Shown one piece after another: positions 4,956 through 6,093 of a DNA stretch of 6,093 nt. The notes below the pieces were generated by a model, which worked only from the letters and a program-made list of their open reading frames with translations, was not told the origin of the DNA and ran no database searches. Every line of letters begins with the position of its first letter. The stretch's first letter is position 1. The translations under genes were made by a program, and so were the position numbers. Source of the DNA: an uncultured Anaerotignum sp. (GTDB lineage: Bacteria; Bacillota; Clostridia; Lachnospirales; Anaerotignaceae); assembly GCF_934277605.1 (NCBI RefSeq), contig NZ_CAKQVD010000085.1:1-6093 (forward strand), given 5' to 3'.

Positions 4956-6093
4956 TTACTGCTCCTTCGGCGGCTTTAGCTCCTTCTTTCGCCGAAAGAG
5001 AAGCAATATCACTGCCCCGACCGCAAACACACCGCCGCAAACGGCAATCGTCGGCAGACATTCCGAAAGGCTCACGCTTTGCTTATCGCCCTGCTGCCCG
5101 GGCATTCCGGGAGGGCCGCCCCGCTCTCCCTTCGGCTGACCGCCCCGCTCGCCGCCGCTTTGCATGGGTGTCTCCGCCGCATCTGTCTGCGTTGTCAGCT
5201 TGGCCGCCTGTGTCTCCTGCTGTGCTTGTTCGGGCAAATCAGGCTTTTCGCCGCTGAAATCGGGTGGATTGCCTCGCTCTCCCTTCGGCTGACCGCCCAT
5301 GCCGCCACCCTTCATGCTGCTTGTGTTGAAGGTTGGCTCGCCGCCGTTTAGCTGTGCTTCAATGCTTTCCGACATATTGACCGCATAGTAAACCAAGGAA
5401 TACGGATCGGTCGGGTCAATCGAGCAGGCCTGCTCAAATTCCGCATAGGTGCAAAATGCCGTTGCATCCTCCTGCACATAGGGCGCAATCAATTCATACA
5501 GCTTTGTAACCAGTGCGCTCATGTAATCCTCTGTCAGATATTTTTCCGCAAGCTCCCGCAAATATCCCTCATACATGGTGCAATAGGCTTCGTTCTCCAA
5601 AAGGGCTGTTACCAAGGGCTTTTCGCTGCTGCTCATCAAATCGGGCGGCTGATTTCCACCTTTTCCGGCAGACATATTTTCGCCATCGGGCTGTTCGGGC
5701 GGATTGCCCTGCGGCATATCATCGGATTGCTTTTCCGCATTTGGCAGCTTGCCCTGCGGCATATCTTCGGATTGCTTTTCCGCATTTGGCGGATTGCCCT
5801 GTGCTGCGTTTTCTTTTTCGCCCCTTTGCTGAGGCCCACCGCCCATGCTCTGCTTGGTTGGCTCATAAATATCCACCTCGCCGCCGCCAAAGCCGCCAAA
5901 GGCAAGGTTCATATCCCAAGGAATGATTGTGAACCGTCCGTTTTCCTCATAAAGATAAAAGTTATGCGTGGTATTGCCCAAATAGCTGTCAAAATTCGCC
6001 AACGCCACATTTGCCGCAATATATTTCAATGCCTTTTCCACATCCAGCACCTCCTCCAAGCCTTCGCCATCCTCCAACGCCAGCATCAGCGCA
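4956..6093 (-). CDS. CotH kinase family protein, C-terminal part (5' end outside window)
   Basis: The frame stays open to the right edge, so the start is missing; 378 residues are visible. Numbering from the Met at 6086, residues 21-66 match the C-terminal half of the CotH kinase core, with NVALANFDSYLGN (26-38), HNFYLYEENG (41-50) and IIPWDMNLAFGGF (54-66); the Asp of WDMN fits the metal-binding position of this atypical kinase fold. CotH proteins phosphorylate spore-coat proteins in Bacillus. A Pro/Gly/Gln/Asn-rich insert (79-153) with a 15-residue tandem repeat follows, then a helical region (155-246), a second low-complexity linker (247-338), a hydrophobic segment (344-364) and RRKK (365-368). 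This predicts a single C-terminal membrane anchor with the tail inside. No LPXTG motif is present, so sortase anchoring is not supported. In some Clostridia such genes sit near polyphosphate-polymerase (VTC-like) genes; that cannot be tested here. The target is unknown. Confidence 0.88.
   Translation of the reverse strand, partial: ALMLALEDGEGLEEVLDVEKALKYIAANVALANFDSYLGNTTHNFYLYEENGRFTIIPWDMNLAFGGFGGGEVDIYEPTKQSMGGGPQQRGEKENAAQGNPPNAEKQSEDMPQGKLPNAEKQSDDMPQGNPPEQPDGENMSAGKGGNQPPDLMSSSEKPLVTALLENEAYCTMYEGYLRELAEKYLTEDYMSALVTKLYELIAPYVQEDATAFCTYAEFEQACSIDPTDPYSLVYYAVNMSESIEAQLNGGEPTFNTSSMKGGGMGGQPKGERGNPPDFSGEKPDLPEQAQQETQAAKLTTQTDAAETPMQSGGERGGQPKGERGGPPGMPGQQGDKQSVSLSECLPTIAVCGGVFAVGAVILLLFRRKKELKPPKEQ
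5122..5298. repeat. 24-bp exact direct repeat inside the CotH-family gene
   Basis: The same 24 bases occur at 5122-5145 and 5275-5298, in the same reading frame; both encode a GGQPKGER segment in the second low-complexity linker (residues 264-271 and 315-322). Exact identity at DNA level suggests recent duplication or gene conversion rather than protein-level selection alone. Confidence 0.85.
5701..5790. repeat. Two-copy 45-bp in-frame tandem repeat in the CotH-family gene
   Basis: Copies at 5701-5745 and 5746-5790 match at 42 of 45 bases by eye, and the first 11 bases of a third copy follow at 5791. Each encodes 15 residues of the type NAEKQS(E/D)DMPQG plus N/K-P/L-P. The 45-bp unit keeps the frame, so copy number could change without breaking the gene. 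Confidence 0.9.

Noticed and set aside
1..6093. Defence system, prophage, CRISPR array or insertion sequence
   Set aside because: No cas, transposase, integrase, toxin-antitoxin or phage-type protein and no spaced repeat array is visible on either strand.

Overview
The window looks like ordinary chromosome from a spore-forming Clostridia-type Firmicute, probably a gut or anaerobic lineage. The clues are strong AGGAGG-type ribosome binding sites, AT-rich intergenic DNA around moderately GC genes, a RecD2 helicase next to a ComF-family protein, a YkvI-type membrane protein and a CotH-type spore-coat kinase homologue. The genus cannot be fixed from this sequence. All four real genes lie on the minus strand, so transcription runs from high to low coordinates.

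Read in the direction of transcription: (1) 6093-4956 is the C-terminal part of a CotH-family protein, cut by the right window edge. It has a Pro/Gly/Gln-rich repeat-bearing linker and a C-terminal transmembrane anchor, and is followed by a clear intrinsic terminator at 4907-4929. (2) A compact junction of about 100 bp carries an extended -10 promoter right after that terminator and starts the next unit: recD2 (4853-2604), then comF (2607-1900), overlapping by 4 bp (ATGA). A hairpin plus T-run at 1848-1883 ends this unit. (3) A 567-bp non-coding stretch (1333-1899) holds that terminator, several perfect inverted repeats, and a good sigma-A-like promoter (1488-1516) with a palindrome just downstream of the predicted start site and a structured leader of about 150 nt. 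(4) 1332-145 is a YkvI-family polytopic membrane protein, probably monocistronic. (5) The first 144 bp carry two abutting, near-perfect long palindromes (25-76) without a U-tract, possibly a dispersed repeat.

Functionally, recD2 and comF form a plausible DNA-handling operon: a 5'-3' helicase of replication and repair plus a phosphoribosyltransferase-fold protein linked to DNA uptake. The CotH homologue and the YkvI-like transporter are separate units. I see no RNA gene, CRISPR array, insertion sequence, prophage gene or defence system, and no convincing new multi-gene system. The items most worth a second look are the tandem palindromes at the left edge, the palindrome and leader upstream of the YkvI gene, and the repeat-bearing, membrane-anchored CotH protein.
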